NCBI GenBank assembly: GCA_003559215.1
Contig: PWMF01000022.1
Span: 1 to 64,000 of the forward strand
Source: Natrialbaceae archaeon
GTDB taxonomy: Archaea > Halobacteriota > Halobacteria > Halobacteriales > Natrialbaceae
DNA: 64,000 bases
Direction of reading: 5' to 3'
Shown: in pieces, positions 17,024 to 25,721 of the stretch
Position numbering within the stretch: position 1 is the stretch's first letter
Layout of the letters: every line of letters starts with the position of its first letter
Notes under the pieces: generated by a model
Databases searched by the model: none
What the model was told of the DNA's origin: nothing
The model's input: the letters and a program-made list of their open reading frames with translations, nothing else
Program-made: the position numbers and the translations under genes

Positions 17024-17272
17024 ATGGTGACACTGTACCGTCTCGAGGGCTGTCCGTTCTGCGAGGTGGTCGTCGACCGTCTCGAGGAGTACGACGTCGA
17101 GTACGAGAGTATCTGGGTCGAGGGACTTCACTCGAAGCGTGACGAGGTCAAGCGCGTCTCGGGCCAGCGAGGGGTTCCCGTCCTCGTCGACGAGGAGTAC
17201 GGCGTGACGATGCCAGAGTCCGAACGGATCCTCGACTATCTCGAGTCGACGTACTCGAGCGCATCGGTCTGA
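17024..17272 (+). CDS. Glutaredoxin-like / GST N-terminal domain protein
   Basis: 82 residues with the thioredoxin fold: TLYRLEGCPFCEVVVDRL holds the CPFC redox pair (Cys10, Cys13), GQRGVPVLVDEE contains the cis-Pro, and MPESERILDYLE is the C-terminal helix as in glutathione-S-transferase N-domains. Haloarchaea generally use gamma-glutamylcysteine rather than glutathione, so the thiol partner is inferred. A divergent redoxin gene suggests a shared redox role. The ATG follows TATA at the leaderless distance. Confidence 0.88.
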   Translation: MVTLYRLEGCPFCEVVVDRLEEYDVEYESIWVEGLHSKRDEVKRVSGQRGVPVLVDEEYGVTMPESERILDYLESTYSSASV

Positions 17273-17281
17273 CCCCCTCCG

Positions 17282-17692
17282 TTACTCGTCCTCGTCGTCG
17301 ATCGCGTGTGGGTCGAGTCCGGGATCGTCGACCGACGGTGCGCCGATCGCGAGGATGATACCCTCCTCGTCGCCGACATTGCGGTGGCCGTGACCGACTT
17401 CCGGCCGCGCCATCCAGAACGTCCCCGGTCCGGCCTCGACGTACTCCTCCTCGCCGGACCGGCCGAGCTTCAGCGAGAACTCGCCCTCGAGGGCGTAGTA
17501 CAGCTCTTCCTGCTCGGTGTGGGCGTGGTACTGGATCTCCTCGCCCGGCTCGAAGTACCAGAGCTTGAGCTGGATGTGCTCGGTCGGGAGGAAGTCGTCG
17601 ATGGCTCGGATCTGTAGGTCCGGGGGGACCTCGTCGATCTCGGAGAGGTCGGTCAGCGGAACGTCGTCGGTGTGTACCACCTCGTACTCCAT
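17282..17692 (-). CDS. Cupin domain protein
   Basis: 136 residues of one cupin fold. Motif 1 EIQYHAHTEQEELYYALEGEF (residues about 52-72) supplies two His and a Glu, and motif 2 GPGTFWMARPEVGHGHRN supplies the last His of the metal site. The protein ends in an acidic tail. Such single-domain cupins bind Fe, Mn or Zn and act as isomerases or dioxygenases; no specific substrate is evident. Convergent with the glutaredoxin gene, 9 bases apart. Confidence 0.85.
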   Translation of the reverse strand: MEYEVVHTDDVPLTDLSEIDEVPPDLQIRAIDDFLPTEHIQLKLWYFEPGEEIQYHAHTEQEELYYALEGEFSLKLGRSGEEEYVEAGPGTFWMARPEVGHGHRNVGDEEGIILAIGAPSVDDPGLDPHAIDDEDE

Positions 17693-17804
17693 AACGTCCT
17701 ACTCCGGGGCGACGAGAGGGAAAAAGCGTCCGGTCGATCGGGCGGATCTACCGGCTCTCGAACGGGAGACGGGCCGCTATCGCCGCGACGTCGAGGGGAG
17801 AGAG

Positions 17805-18488
17805 TTACCGATCGGCCGCGGTCTCGTCGACGGCGGTCGCCGGCTTCGAAACGACGCCGATCTCGCCCGCGATCTCTTGGGGGCCGGTCCGTCCGAGATC
17901 GACTCCGGCGCCCTCGAGCCGACCGAGGATCTCGCGGGCGTACTCGGACTGGATGCGACCGTACGTGGCCCGGTCGGGCTCGGCGATCCACATCGAGGCG
18001 ACGACCTCGACGGTCTCGTCGAGATCCGTAACCCGCACGACCGGCTCCGGGTGCTCGAGAACGTCCGGATTGTCGGCTGCCGCCTCCGAGAGGATCCGGA
18101 CGACGGCGTCGAGGTCGTCGTCGTATCCGACCCGCACGGGAACCGTCAGACGGAGCCGACCGTTGAGCACGGTGTTGGTAACCGCGTTCGCGGTCAGTTC
18201 GGAGTTCGGAACCGCGATCACCTCGTTGTCGAAGGTTCGAACCCGCGTCGACCGGAACCGGATGTCCTTGATCACGCCCTCCTTGTCGTTCCAGCGGATC
18301 CAGTCGCCGATGTTGAACGTCGGATCGGTGACGATGAAGACGCCGCTGACCAGATTGCCGACGACGTTTCCGTGAGCAAAGCGAACGGAAGCCCGTCACG
18401 AGCGTGGCGAAGTGACGGTGTTCTGGGCCGCGAACCCGAGCGCGACGGTGAAAGCGGCGACGCGGTAGTCGGCGGCGTCACGGCTCAC
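17805..18488 (-). pseudogene. Broken mechanosensitive channel (MscS-type) gene
   Basis: Reading on the minus strand, the MscS pore helix and beta domain are clear: RVAAFTVALGFAAQN, then NVVGNLVSGVFIVTDPTFNIGDWIRW, then STRVRTFDNEVIAVPNSELT and a C-terminal alpha/beta domain to 17805. Two lesions exist. The N-terminal transmembrane helices are missing: the frame begins with a GTG at 18488 that overlaps the stop codon of the HIT gene. A 54-base in-frame segment (about 18367-18420) forming two hairpins is inserted between two AAC codons and brings a TGA. Translation could restart at ATG 18275, giving a 156-residue cytoplasmic domain only. Confidence 0.75.
18368..18418. repeat. Hairpin pair inserted in the mscS remnant
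   Basis: Hairpin 1 at 18368-18390 (stem TTCCGT/ACGGAA, 11-base loop), hairpin 2 at 18393-18418 (stem CCGTCAC/GTGACGG, 12-base loop). Both loops share the pattern GAGC...GCGA. The segment lies exactly where MscS homologues run on without a gap (GFAAQN to VVGN). Confidence 0.75.
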
Positions 18489-19024
18489 TCGAAGACGACG
18501 GCGCCGCCCTCGTCGGGAACGGTCGCTCCCTCCTGGTCGGCGAAGGCCTCGTGGAGGTGATCGTAGGTGTCCTCGAGGGCCTCGACGATCACCGACGTGT
18601 CGCCGATGACAGGCATGAAGTTGGTGTCGCCCTCCCAGCGGGGGACGACGTGGGTGTGGAGGTGGTCGTCGATCGAACCGCCGGCTCCGTCGCCCAGGTT
18701 CAGACCCGCGTTGAACCCGTCGGGCTGAAGTCCCGTCTCGAGCGCGTCAAAGGTGCGCTGTTTCAGGCGCGCGTGATCGAGCAGCTGCTCGTCGCTGAGA
18801 TCACCGTACTCGCCCGTGTGGGCGTACGGAATCACCATCACGTGGCCGGGGTTGTACGGGTAGTTGTTCAGCAGGACGAACGCGTGCTCGCTGCGCGCGA
18901 CGAGGCGGTTCTCCCGATCGTTCTCCCGCTCGGGAAACTCACAGAAGACGCACGAGTCGACGTCCGAGTTCTTCTTTTCACGTCTGATCCACTCGATCCG
19001 CCAGGGTGCGAACACCTGCTCCAT
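18485..19024 (-). CDS. HIT family nucleotide hydrolase/transferase
   Basis: 179 residues. The histidine triad HLHTHVVPRW (about 127-136) gives the catalytic His. CVFC near residue 25 is one half of the zinc site found in the Ap4A-phosphorylase-like branch, and NYPYNPGHVMVIPYAH is the nucleotide pocket. ATG 19024 (MEQVFAPWRIEW) is the conserved start of archaeal members; the frame upstream has no conserved residues. Members hydrolyse AMP-lysine, AMP-glycerol or Ap4A. The stop codon overlaps the GTG of the broken mscS. Confidence 0.88.
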   Translation of the reverse strand: MEQVFAPWRIEWIRREKKNSDVDSCVFCEFPERENDRENRLVARSEHAFVLLNNYPYNPGHVMVIPYAHTGEYGDLSDEQLLDHARLKQRTFDALETGLQPDGFNAGLNLGDGAGGSIDDHLHTHVVPRWEGDTNFMPVIGDTSVIVEALEDTYDHLHEAFADQEGATVPDEGGAVVFE

Positions 19025-19274
19025 ACGCTCGCCACTCGAGGGACGCCTATAGTAGAATCGACCGAAGGCGACGGTACTGTTCGGGAACCAACCACGGCTC
19101 GGCCGTTGTATGACGGATCGGTTCACCAGATGGGAAGCGGCCGGCAGCGCTCTCGATGAACGGTATCGTCGACTCTCGGTCGGTTTCGGCAGACATGATT
19201 GCCCGCCGAACCGGTCAGTATACTTCTCGAAACGATACAGAGGTTTAAGATGGTACTGCGAGAAAGCAGAAGTA

Positions 19275-19475
19275 ATGGCAACCACAGACGACTCCTTCAA
19301 CGGGCTGACCGAGCACTGCGAGGACTGCGACCTCGACACCCCTCACGAGGTGTCGGTGCAGCTCCGCACCGAGAGCCACAAGGAGGAAAACGCGCAGTTC
19401 TCCCGGGAGCCCTACCGCGTCGCCGAGTGCAAACGCTGCGGGACCCGGACCAGCCAGCGGATGAACAACGCCTGA
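19275..19475 (+). CDS. DUF7835-type small zinc beta-ribbon protein
   Basis: 66 residues. Two cysteine pairs, CEDC (about 15-18) and CKRC (about 52-55), form a zinc ribbon. The segment EVSVQLRTESHKEENAQFS and the end SQRMNNA are typical of a haloarchaeal small-protein family. ATG 19275 starts MATTDDSF. It is highly acidic and likely a nucleic-acid or protein adaptor; function unknown. It lies 9 bases before the convergent methionine aminopeptidase gene. Confidence 0.8.
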   Translation: MATTDDSFNGLTEHCEDCDLDTPHEVSVQLRTESHKEENAQFSREPYRVAECKRCGTRTSQRMNNA

Positions 19476-19483
19476 TAGATCGG

Positions 19484-20380
19484 TCAGACCGTCGTCACTT
19501 CGCAGCCGTCCTCGGTGACGATGACCGTGTGTTCTTTCTGACTGACGAGACAGCCCTCGTCCTCTTTCAGTACCGGATAGCCGTGGACGATATCGTTTCG
19601 TTTGAGTCGGCGCAGCGCCATCTCCGGCCGATTTGTCTCGAGCCAGCGGGTCGCAAACGGGAGCGTGCGGAACTCCTCGGTGATCTGCTCTAAGGCTTTT
19701 CGGGCGTCTCGGTTCCGAACCGATCCCTCACGCTCGAGCGCGAAGATCTCCTCGCTGGCGCCCTCGGTGACCTTCCCGCCACCGTCGGTTGCGAACGGCT
19801 CGATGGCGACGACGTCGCCGACCTCCAGCGTCGTTCCCTGCGAGACCGCGCGGTTCGGGATCGTCGGGCTGGTGTGTTGCTCCCAGTGGTCTAGTCCGTG
19901 GCCCGTGAGGTTGACGACGGGGTTGTAGCCGTAGCTGGTGATGACGTCCTCGATCTCCGCGCCGATCTCGCCAGTCTCGACGCCCGGCTCGATCATGTCG
20001 ATCGCCGCCTCGAGAGCCTGTTCGGGCGCCTCGGCGAGTTCGGGGTTGCCCGAGTGGTCGACGGTGATCGCGGTGTCGGCGAGCCAGCCGTCGATGCAGA
20101 CGCCGATATCGAGGTTGATCATCTCTTCGCCGAACGTCGACTCGTCGTCGATCGAGGGGGTCGCGTGGGCCGCCTCCTCGTCGATCGAGATGTTGACCGG
20201 GAACGCCGGTTTCGCGCCCATCTCCCGGATGCGGTCCTCGGCGTACTCTGCGATCTCGAGGTGGCTCGCGCCGACCTCGACGCGCTCTGCGGTCTCTGCG
20301 CGCACCTGCGAGAGGATCTCCCCCGCTTCGCGGAGTTTCTCGTACTTCTCGGAGTCGAAGTCCACCTCGGATTCAGCCAT
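19484..20380 (-). CDS. map: Methionine aminopeptidase type II
   Basis: 298 residues, normal archaeal length. It removes the initiator Met from nascent proteins. The pita-bread fold supplies the five metal ligands: Asp in NLDIGVCIDGWLADTA (two Asp), His in NLTGHGLDHWE, Glu in AIEPFA, and the last Glu in LVSQKEHTVIVTE. The helical insert specific to type II is present around residues 195-260. The ATG at 20380 is preceded by a C/T-rich TATA-like element. A small CPxC protein gene lies upstream on the same strand. Confidence 0.92.
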   Translation of the reverse strand: MAESEVDFDSEKYEKLREAGEILSQVRAETAERVEVGASHLEIAEYAEDRIREMGAKPAFPVNISIDEEAAHATPSIDDESTFGEEMINLDIGVCIDGWLADTAITVDHSGNPELAEAPEQALEAAIDMIEPGVETGEIGAEIEDVITSYGYNPVVNLTGHGLDHWEQHTSPTIPNRAVSQGTTLEVGDVVAIEPFATDGGGKVTEGASEEIFALEREGSVRNRDARKALEQITEEFRTLPFATRWLETNRPEMALRRLKRNDIVHGYPVLKEDEGCLVSQKEHTVIVTEDGCEVTTV

Positions 20381-20436
20381 GTAACCGAGTTACACCGGTC
20401 GGCAAAAAGAGGTTCCGTCTCCCGACGCTCGAGGGG

Positions 20437-20562
20437 CTACCGATCGGACGCCGACGACGCGATCCAGCGACACGCCGGACAGGTCTCGAGGCCCTGAACG
20501 TTCGAGAGGGTGGTCTCGCACTCCGGACACTGTCGAGCGCCGTGGTGGGGTGGCTTGAGCAT
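20437..20562 (-). CDS. 41-residue CPxC zinc-finger protein
   Basis: The peptide begins [19 protein letters not shown] and contains CPEC and CPAC pairs 15 residues apart, a minimal zinc ribbon. Haloarchaea encode many such tiny zinc proteins. ATG 20562 is preferred to the 81-residue frame start at 20682, whose extension has no conserved look. It is 56 bases upstream of map on the same strand. Function unknown. Confidence 0.65.
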   Translation of the reverse strand: MLKPPHHGARQCPECETTLSNVQGLETCPACRWIASSASDR

Positions 20563-20714
20563 CTGCTCGGAACTCGATACGACGATAAATAAAAGTATGT
20601 CACGACGATCGTCGATATCAGCCGACCGATCGAGCGCGGTTGTACCGAGGAACCAGTCGTTACGCGGAGAAACCAGGCGCAACCGCGCGAAACGATCGTC
20701 GCGGCTTTGTCGCT

Positions 20715-20820
20715 TGAGGACGTCCTCACTTGCGGCGTGAGAGACGCCAATCCGGACGCCGTACGCACCGATCCCCGAGGCCGAGGGTCCGTACCCGGCG
20801 GGACGACCCCTCGGGGATCG
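20715..20820. repeat. Hairpin cluster downstream of the asparaginase-like gene
   Basis: A 12-bp perfect stem (20769-20780 with 20809-20820, CGATCCCCGAGG/CCTCGGGGATCG) abuts the stop codon of the minus-strand hydrolase gene. Beyond it lie the hairpin GGCGT-GAGAG-ACGCC (20734-20748) and the 14-base palindrome TGAGGACGTCCTCA (20715-20728). The first could be a terminator; the succession of hairpins resembles the other hairpin pairs in this window. Confidence 0.65.
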
Positions 20821-21738
20821 TTAGCGGTCGGACACCCGAGCGGTCTGCATCCCGTCGCTGTTGTACGCCGAGCCCAGCCGACCCCGAGCGTCGATAGCGA
20901 TGACGCCGGCGGTCGCGCCGGTGAGTTCGGCGAACTCCTCGATCGCGAGCTCCGCAGCGGCGTCGGCGTCGAGGCCGCGCTCGACGTGACCGGCGACCCG
21001 CCTCGAGAGGGTTACCCGCGCGATGTCCTCGCCGGCGCCGGTCGCGCTGACCGCTGCTGAAGGACAGCAGTAGAAGCCGGAGCCCACCTGCGGGACGTCC
21101 CCGACGCGGCCGGCCAGCGCGAGCCACCGCCCGCCCGTCGACGTCGCGGCGGCGAGACCCTCGCCGTCGAACGCGACCGCGCCGACGGTGTCGTGATCGA
21201 GGTCCGTGGCGTCCGCATCGATCTCGGTTCCCTCCTCGTCGCGGCCGTCGGGATCCGTCCGGCCGTACCGTTCGCGGATCCACTTGAGTTCGCTCTCGGT
21301 GCCGCCGGCAGGCGGCTCGAGATCGGCCCACTTCTCGCGCGTGCGCTCGGACCAGAGGTCGACGCCCGTCTCGACGCCGAACGCCTCGGCCAGCGAGACG
21401 GCGTGGTCCCCCGAGACGAATCCGTGGGGCGTCTCCTCCATGACGACCCGAGCGACCTCGACGGCGTGTTCGACATCGGGCATCGAACAGGCCGCGCCGA
21501 CCGAACGGTCGTCGGTCATAATCCCCGCGTCGGTGCGGATGCGACCGTCGCTCTGGACGGCGCTGCCGACGCCCGCGTTGAATCGGGGCGAGGACTCGAG
21601 GACGCCGATCGCGTCTTCGACGGCCTCGACCGGGGTCGGTCGCTCGGCGCCGGTTTCGGCCGCCCGCTGTAGGATCTCCTGTCTCCGTTCCGGCTCTTCC
21701 GGCGTGCTTCCGGCACCGCCGTGGACGAGTAGCTGCAT
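20821..21738 (-). CDS. Isoaspartyl peptidase / L-asparaginase (Ntn hydrolase)
   Basis: 305 residues. N-terminal QLLVHGGAG and PRFNAGVGSAVQ are family signatures; the autocleavage site is DHDTVGAVAF with Thr184 as the new N-terminal nucleophile of the beta subunit, followed by ATSTGG. The precursor would split into about 183 and 122 residue subunits. ATG 21738 is chosen since VHGGAG must lie within about six residues of the start. The enzyme cleaves beta-aspartyl dipeptides and asparagine. Alternative name: plant-type asparaginase. Confidence 0.9.
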   Translation of the reverse strand: MQLLVHGGAGSTPEEPERRQEILQRAAETGAERPTPVEAVEDAIGVLESSPRFNAGVGSAVQSDGRIRTDAGIMTDDRSVGAACSMPDVEHAVEVARVVMEETPHGFVSGDHAVSLAEAFGVETGVDLWSERTREKWADLEPPAGGTESELKWIRERYGRTDPDGRDEEGTEIDADATDLDHDTVGAVAFDGEGLAAATSTGGRWLALAGRVGDVPQVGSGFYCCPSAAVSATGAGEDIARVTLSRRVAGHVERGLDADAAAELAIEEFAELTGATAGVIAIDARGRLGSAYNSDGMQTARVSDR

Positions 21739-21831
21739 ACCGACCTCTGGTGAGGCGAGCACGGTAACGGTTTCGCGACGGGCGAGAAACCCTACACACT
21801 TACCAGTAGGGGCTGAGTAGCACCGTCGAGG

Positions 21832-22122
21832 ATGACGTCGGCCCTCCTGCTCGCCGGGTTCTGCGCCGTGATGACCGTACTCGCCGTCGGTCGGTTACTC
21901 ACCGACAACGAGCCGACGCCGTATCAGGGAGGGATCGCACTCGTCGTACTCGGGATCACGCTACTGGCCGGGTTCTGGAGTGCGAGCAGACTCGGGTGGA
22001 CGACGACGACGGGACGAGTGCTGCTCGGCGGAGGCGGAGTCGTCGTCGCAGCCGTCGGTGCGTTCCTCCTCGCTCGCTACTGGGAGACGGCGGCCGACGG
22101 GACGGACGACCCGACGGAGTAA
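21832..22122 (+). CDS. Small three-helix membrane protein
   Basis: 96 residues with three hydrophobic segments (1-20, 35-52, 63-83: VLLGGGGVVVAAVGAFLLA). N-terminus inserts directly without signal. No family recognised; similar short membrane proteins are common in haloarchaea. A hairpin with long stem follows the stop codon and probably ends the transcript. Confidence 0.65.
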   Translation: MTSALLLAGFCAVMTVLAVGRLLTDNEPTPYQGGIALVVLGITLLAGFWSASRLGWTTTTGRVLLGGGGVVVAAVGAFLLARYWETAADGTDDPTE

Positions 22123-22127
22123 TCGCC

Positions 22128-22160
22128 GTTCGTCGGACGCGGGTTCGACAGCCGACGAAC
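22128..22160 (+). terminator. Hairpin after the small membrane protein gene
   Basis: GTTCGTCGG pairs with CCGACGAAC (9 bp, 15-base loop), starting 6 bases after the stop codon. No T-run follows, so this is a terminator-like structure rather than a proven one. Confidence 0.45.
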
Positions 22161-22319
22161 GGGTGTGTAACGATCGAAACTGTGTTTTACCGGTATGAGG
22201 GGTCCTCGAGCGGATTTTTCCACGATCGGCTGCGGTCGTCCGGTTGAGGGGGAAAATCCGGCGCAACATCGACGGAAATGGGAGACCTTTTAGCCCCATC
22301 GAAGCACGGTACAGACGAG

Positions 22320-23567
<1,248 letters not shown>

Positions 23568-23582
<15 letters not shown>

Positions 23583-23869
23583 AGAGCTTTTCAAGCAATC
23601 AGCTGCCGTTGGCAGCTGATGACATTGAAAAACTGGCTTTATGCCAGTTTTTCAAACAATCAGACACCGTTGGTGTCTGATGACATCGAAAAGTTGTCGC
23701 AGGCAACTTTTCGAGCGGTCAGACTGTGTCTGTGGTCTGACGACATCGAGAAACTCGCGTAAGCGAATTTCTCGTCCTCTGGTGGCTCCGCCGGCAGAAC
23801 ACCGAAAAGCTCTCGTAGAGGTTTTCGAGCAGGCGGATGCGACGGCGTCCGACGACGTCGCCGTTTTTT
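23568..23869 (+). repeat. Tandem array of alternating hairpins at the 3' end of icd
   Basis: Five units of about 60 bases, each with an A-hairpin and a B-hairpin. A: 23568-23592, 23627-23653, 23687-23713, 23747-23774, 23803-23827. B: 23598-23620, 23659-23681, 23718-23741, 23778-23798 (degenerate), 23834-23851. A-stems start GAAAA or CGAAAA/CGAGAAA and close a loop of about 3-7 bases; B1 and B2 stems start ATCAG with the 3-base loop GTT. Stem cores differ between units (GCTCT, CTGGC, GTTG, TCGC) but both arms change together, so pairing is kept. Linkers such as AAGCA and GACATT/GACATC recur. The array ends in CGACGTCG and six T (23864-23869), a plausible terminator. Confidence 0.92.
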
Positions 23870-24148
23870 ATCGAGACGCTACCTCCGCCACAGCACCCGC
23901 TCGAGGCCCGACTGTGGCGTCCTTCGACCGGATAAAAGCTTATCCCAATGGCTCGAACAAGAGTAGTTGTTAAGTACATGGTTCGGTGGGCCACAAACAA
24001 TGGAGTTGGTGGTCGAAATAGCTCCGCTCTCGGTGGTACGAAAGCGTCGCGGCGCGACGTGGGTCGAGGGAACGGGACTCCGGGACTCCCGGCCGGGTTC
24101 GTAACGACGTCCGGCAGCGAGCTTCGTTCCGGCGACGGAGGGCGGTAG
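23870..24148. other. Intergenic region upstream of the deacetylase gene
   Basis: 279 bases without a supported gene. A T/A-rich element GTTGTTAAGTACATGG near 23966 could be a promoter for the following gene with a long leader. No repeats beyond a G/C-rich dyad around 24080-24095 (CGGGACTCCGGGACTCCCG). Overlapping minus-strand frames are Arg/Ser-rich and not credible. Confidence 0.5.
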
Positions 24149-25213
24149 ATGCCACGACGAAGCCTGCTGTCGGCGACCGGACTCGCACTCGCCGGGGGCG
24201 TCGCCACGGCGTACGGCCTCTCCGATTCCGAGGACGACCCCACGAACGACGACGGGCGAAACGCGAGCAGCGAGAGCCGATCCCGAGAGCTGGCCGCCGA
24301 GAGCGAGCGCGCCGAGCCCGAGACGGACGAGCGTTCGAGCGCAATCGCGGAGAGCGAGGGCATGGTGGTGTTCACATACGACGACAGCCCGATCGAGGAC
24401 TACACCCTCGCGTACGACGTCCACCAGGAGTACGACGCGCCGGGCTGCGTCGCAGCCTGCCCTGGACTGATGAGGACGGACGACGCCTACCTCGAGCCCG
24501 GACAGCTCCGGGAGATGCAGGCCGACGGCTGGGGCGTCATGTCCCACACCTACTACCACCGGTCGCTCGGCCGGATCCGCCTGAACGGGCCCGCTCGCGC
24601 CGGCGACGAGCGCCTCTACGTCGAGGCCAACCGCCACGGTGCCATCGAGGGGGACCCGCTCGTGATCTTCGACGACAATGTCGAGACGAGCGCGACGGTC
24701 GCCGGGAGGGGCAGCGATTCGACCGGCGAGTACGTCCAACTCGCGGACCCGCTCGCCGAAACGGTCGCCGCGTCGGGGTACGTCAGGTACCCCGAATCGC
24801 TCATGCGGGACGTCCTCGAGCGGACCGACGACCAGCTCGAGGCGTGGGGGCTGGACGTCACCGGGTTCGTCTACACCTACGGGCGCTACCACGGCGTGAT
24901 CGAGGACCTCGTTCGGGACCACCACGACGCGGTCGCGAACCACCGCTACGGCGGCGGCCACAACGACCTCGAAGGTCTCGATCCGACGACGATGCAACGA
25001 ATGTACATCGAGACCGACAAGGCCGGCGAGGACGGCATCGACGCGTTCATGCGAACCGCCGCGGACGAGAACGTCCTCTCGGTCGTCGGCGCCCACTCCC
25101 AGTTCGAGACGTTCACCGAGGAGCGGCCCCGGTACACCCTCGAGTCGGCCCTCGAGCACGACCTCGCGATCGTCACGATGGACGAGGCTCTCGCGGAACT
25201 GGGACAGTTGTAG
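24149..25213 (+). CDS. Exported NodB-type polysaccharide deacetylase-like protein
   Basis: 354 residues with a signal peptide (PRRSLLSATGLALAGGVATAYG) and an acidic linker to about residue 68. The catalytic core follows: motif 1 FTYDDSP (Asp pair, about 75-81), motif 2 MSHTYYH (His-x3-His, about 131-137). Between motif 2 and the C-terminal half sits a segment of about 65 residues with beta pattern (GDERLYVEANRHGAIEGDP to YVQLADPL) not part of the minimal NodB fold. The end VVGAHSQF and AIVTMDEALAEL is typical. Metal ligands Asp-His-His are complete, so de-N-acetylation of a surface or external polysaccharide is likely. Confidence 0.8.
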   Translation: MPRRSLLSATGLALAGGVATAYGLSDSEDDPTNDDGRNASSESRSRELAAESERAEPETDERSSAIAESEGMVVFTYDDSPIEDYTLAYDVHQEYDAPGCVAACPGLMRTDDAYLEPGQLREMQADGWGVMSHTYYHRSLGRIRLNGPARAGDERLYVEANRHGAIEGDPLVIFDDNVETSATVAGRGSDSTGEYVQLADPLAETVAASGYVRYPESLMRDVLERTDDQLEAWGLDVTGFVYTYGRYHGVIEDLVRDHHDAVANHRYGGGHNDLEGLDPTTMQRMYIETDKAGEDGIDAFMRTAADENVLSVVGAHSQFETFTEERPRYTLESALEHDLAIVTMDEALAELGQL

Positions 25214-25274
25214 ACCTCTGTCGGGCCGTTGGTTACCGTAACGCTCTCGAGTCGTATCGCCGTAGCTGCCAGCC

Positions 25275-25703
25275 ATGATCGAAACCCGCGTCGTCGAGTC
25301 CGATGCCGAACGCGAGGACGCCCTCGCCGTTCGCCACGAGGTGTTCGTCGAGGAGCAGGGCGTCGACGAGGATCTCGAGTACGACGAGCACGACCCCGAG
25401 GCCGTCCACTTCGTCGCCTACGACGGGAGCGATCCCGTCGGTGCCGCGCGTCTCCGGGAACTCGAGGACGGCGTCGGTAAGGTCGAGCGCGTAGCCGTCC
25501 TCGCGGACCGACGCGAGGAGGGGATCGGCCGGGAGCTGATGGCCGTTCTCGAGGAACGGGCTCGAGCGGACGGATTCGACGAGCTGAAACTCCACTCTCA
25601 GACTCACGCGGCCGACTTCTACGCGGAGCTGGAGTACGACCGATACGGCGAGGCGTTCGAGGAGGCCGGCATCCCCCACGTGAAGATGCGGAAGGAGCTG
25701 TAG
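25275..25703 (+). CDS. GNAT family N-acetyltransferase (ElaA-like)
   Basis: 142 residues. ALAVRHEVFVEEQGVDEDLEYDEHD is the N-terminal part of ElaA-like GNATs, and KVERVAVLADRREEGIGRELM (about 72-92) is the acetyl-CoA binding V-x-x-R/G motif. The end LKLHSQTHAADFYAELEYDRYGEAFEEAGIPH is characteristic of the same branch. The acceptor substrate is unknown. Monocistronic, convergent with the Nramp-like gene. Confidence 0.88.
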   Translation: MIETRVVESDAEREDALAVRHEVFVEEQGVDEDLEYDEHDPEAVHFVAYDGSDPVGAARLRELEDGVGKVERVAVLADRREEGIGRELMAVLEERARADGFDELKLHSQTHAADFYAELEYDRYGEAFEEAGIPHVKMRKEL

Positions 25704-25721
25704 CTACGGACGGACCTGTCG

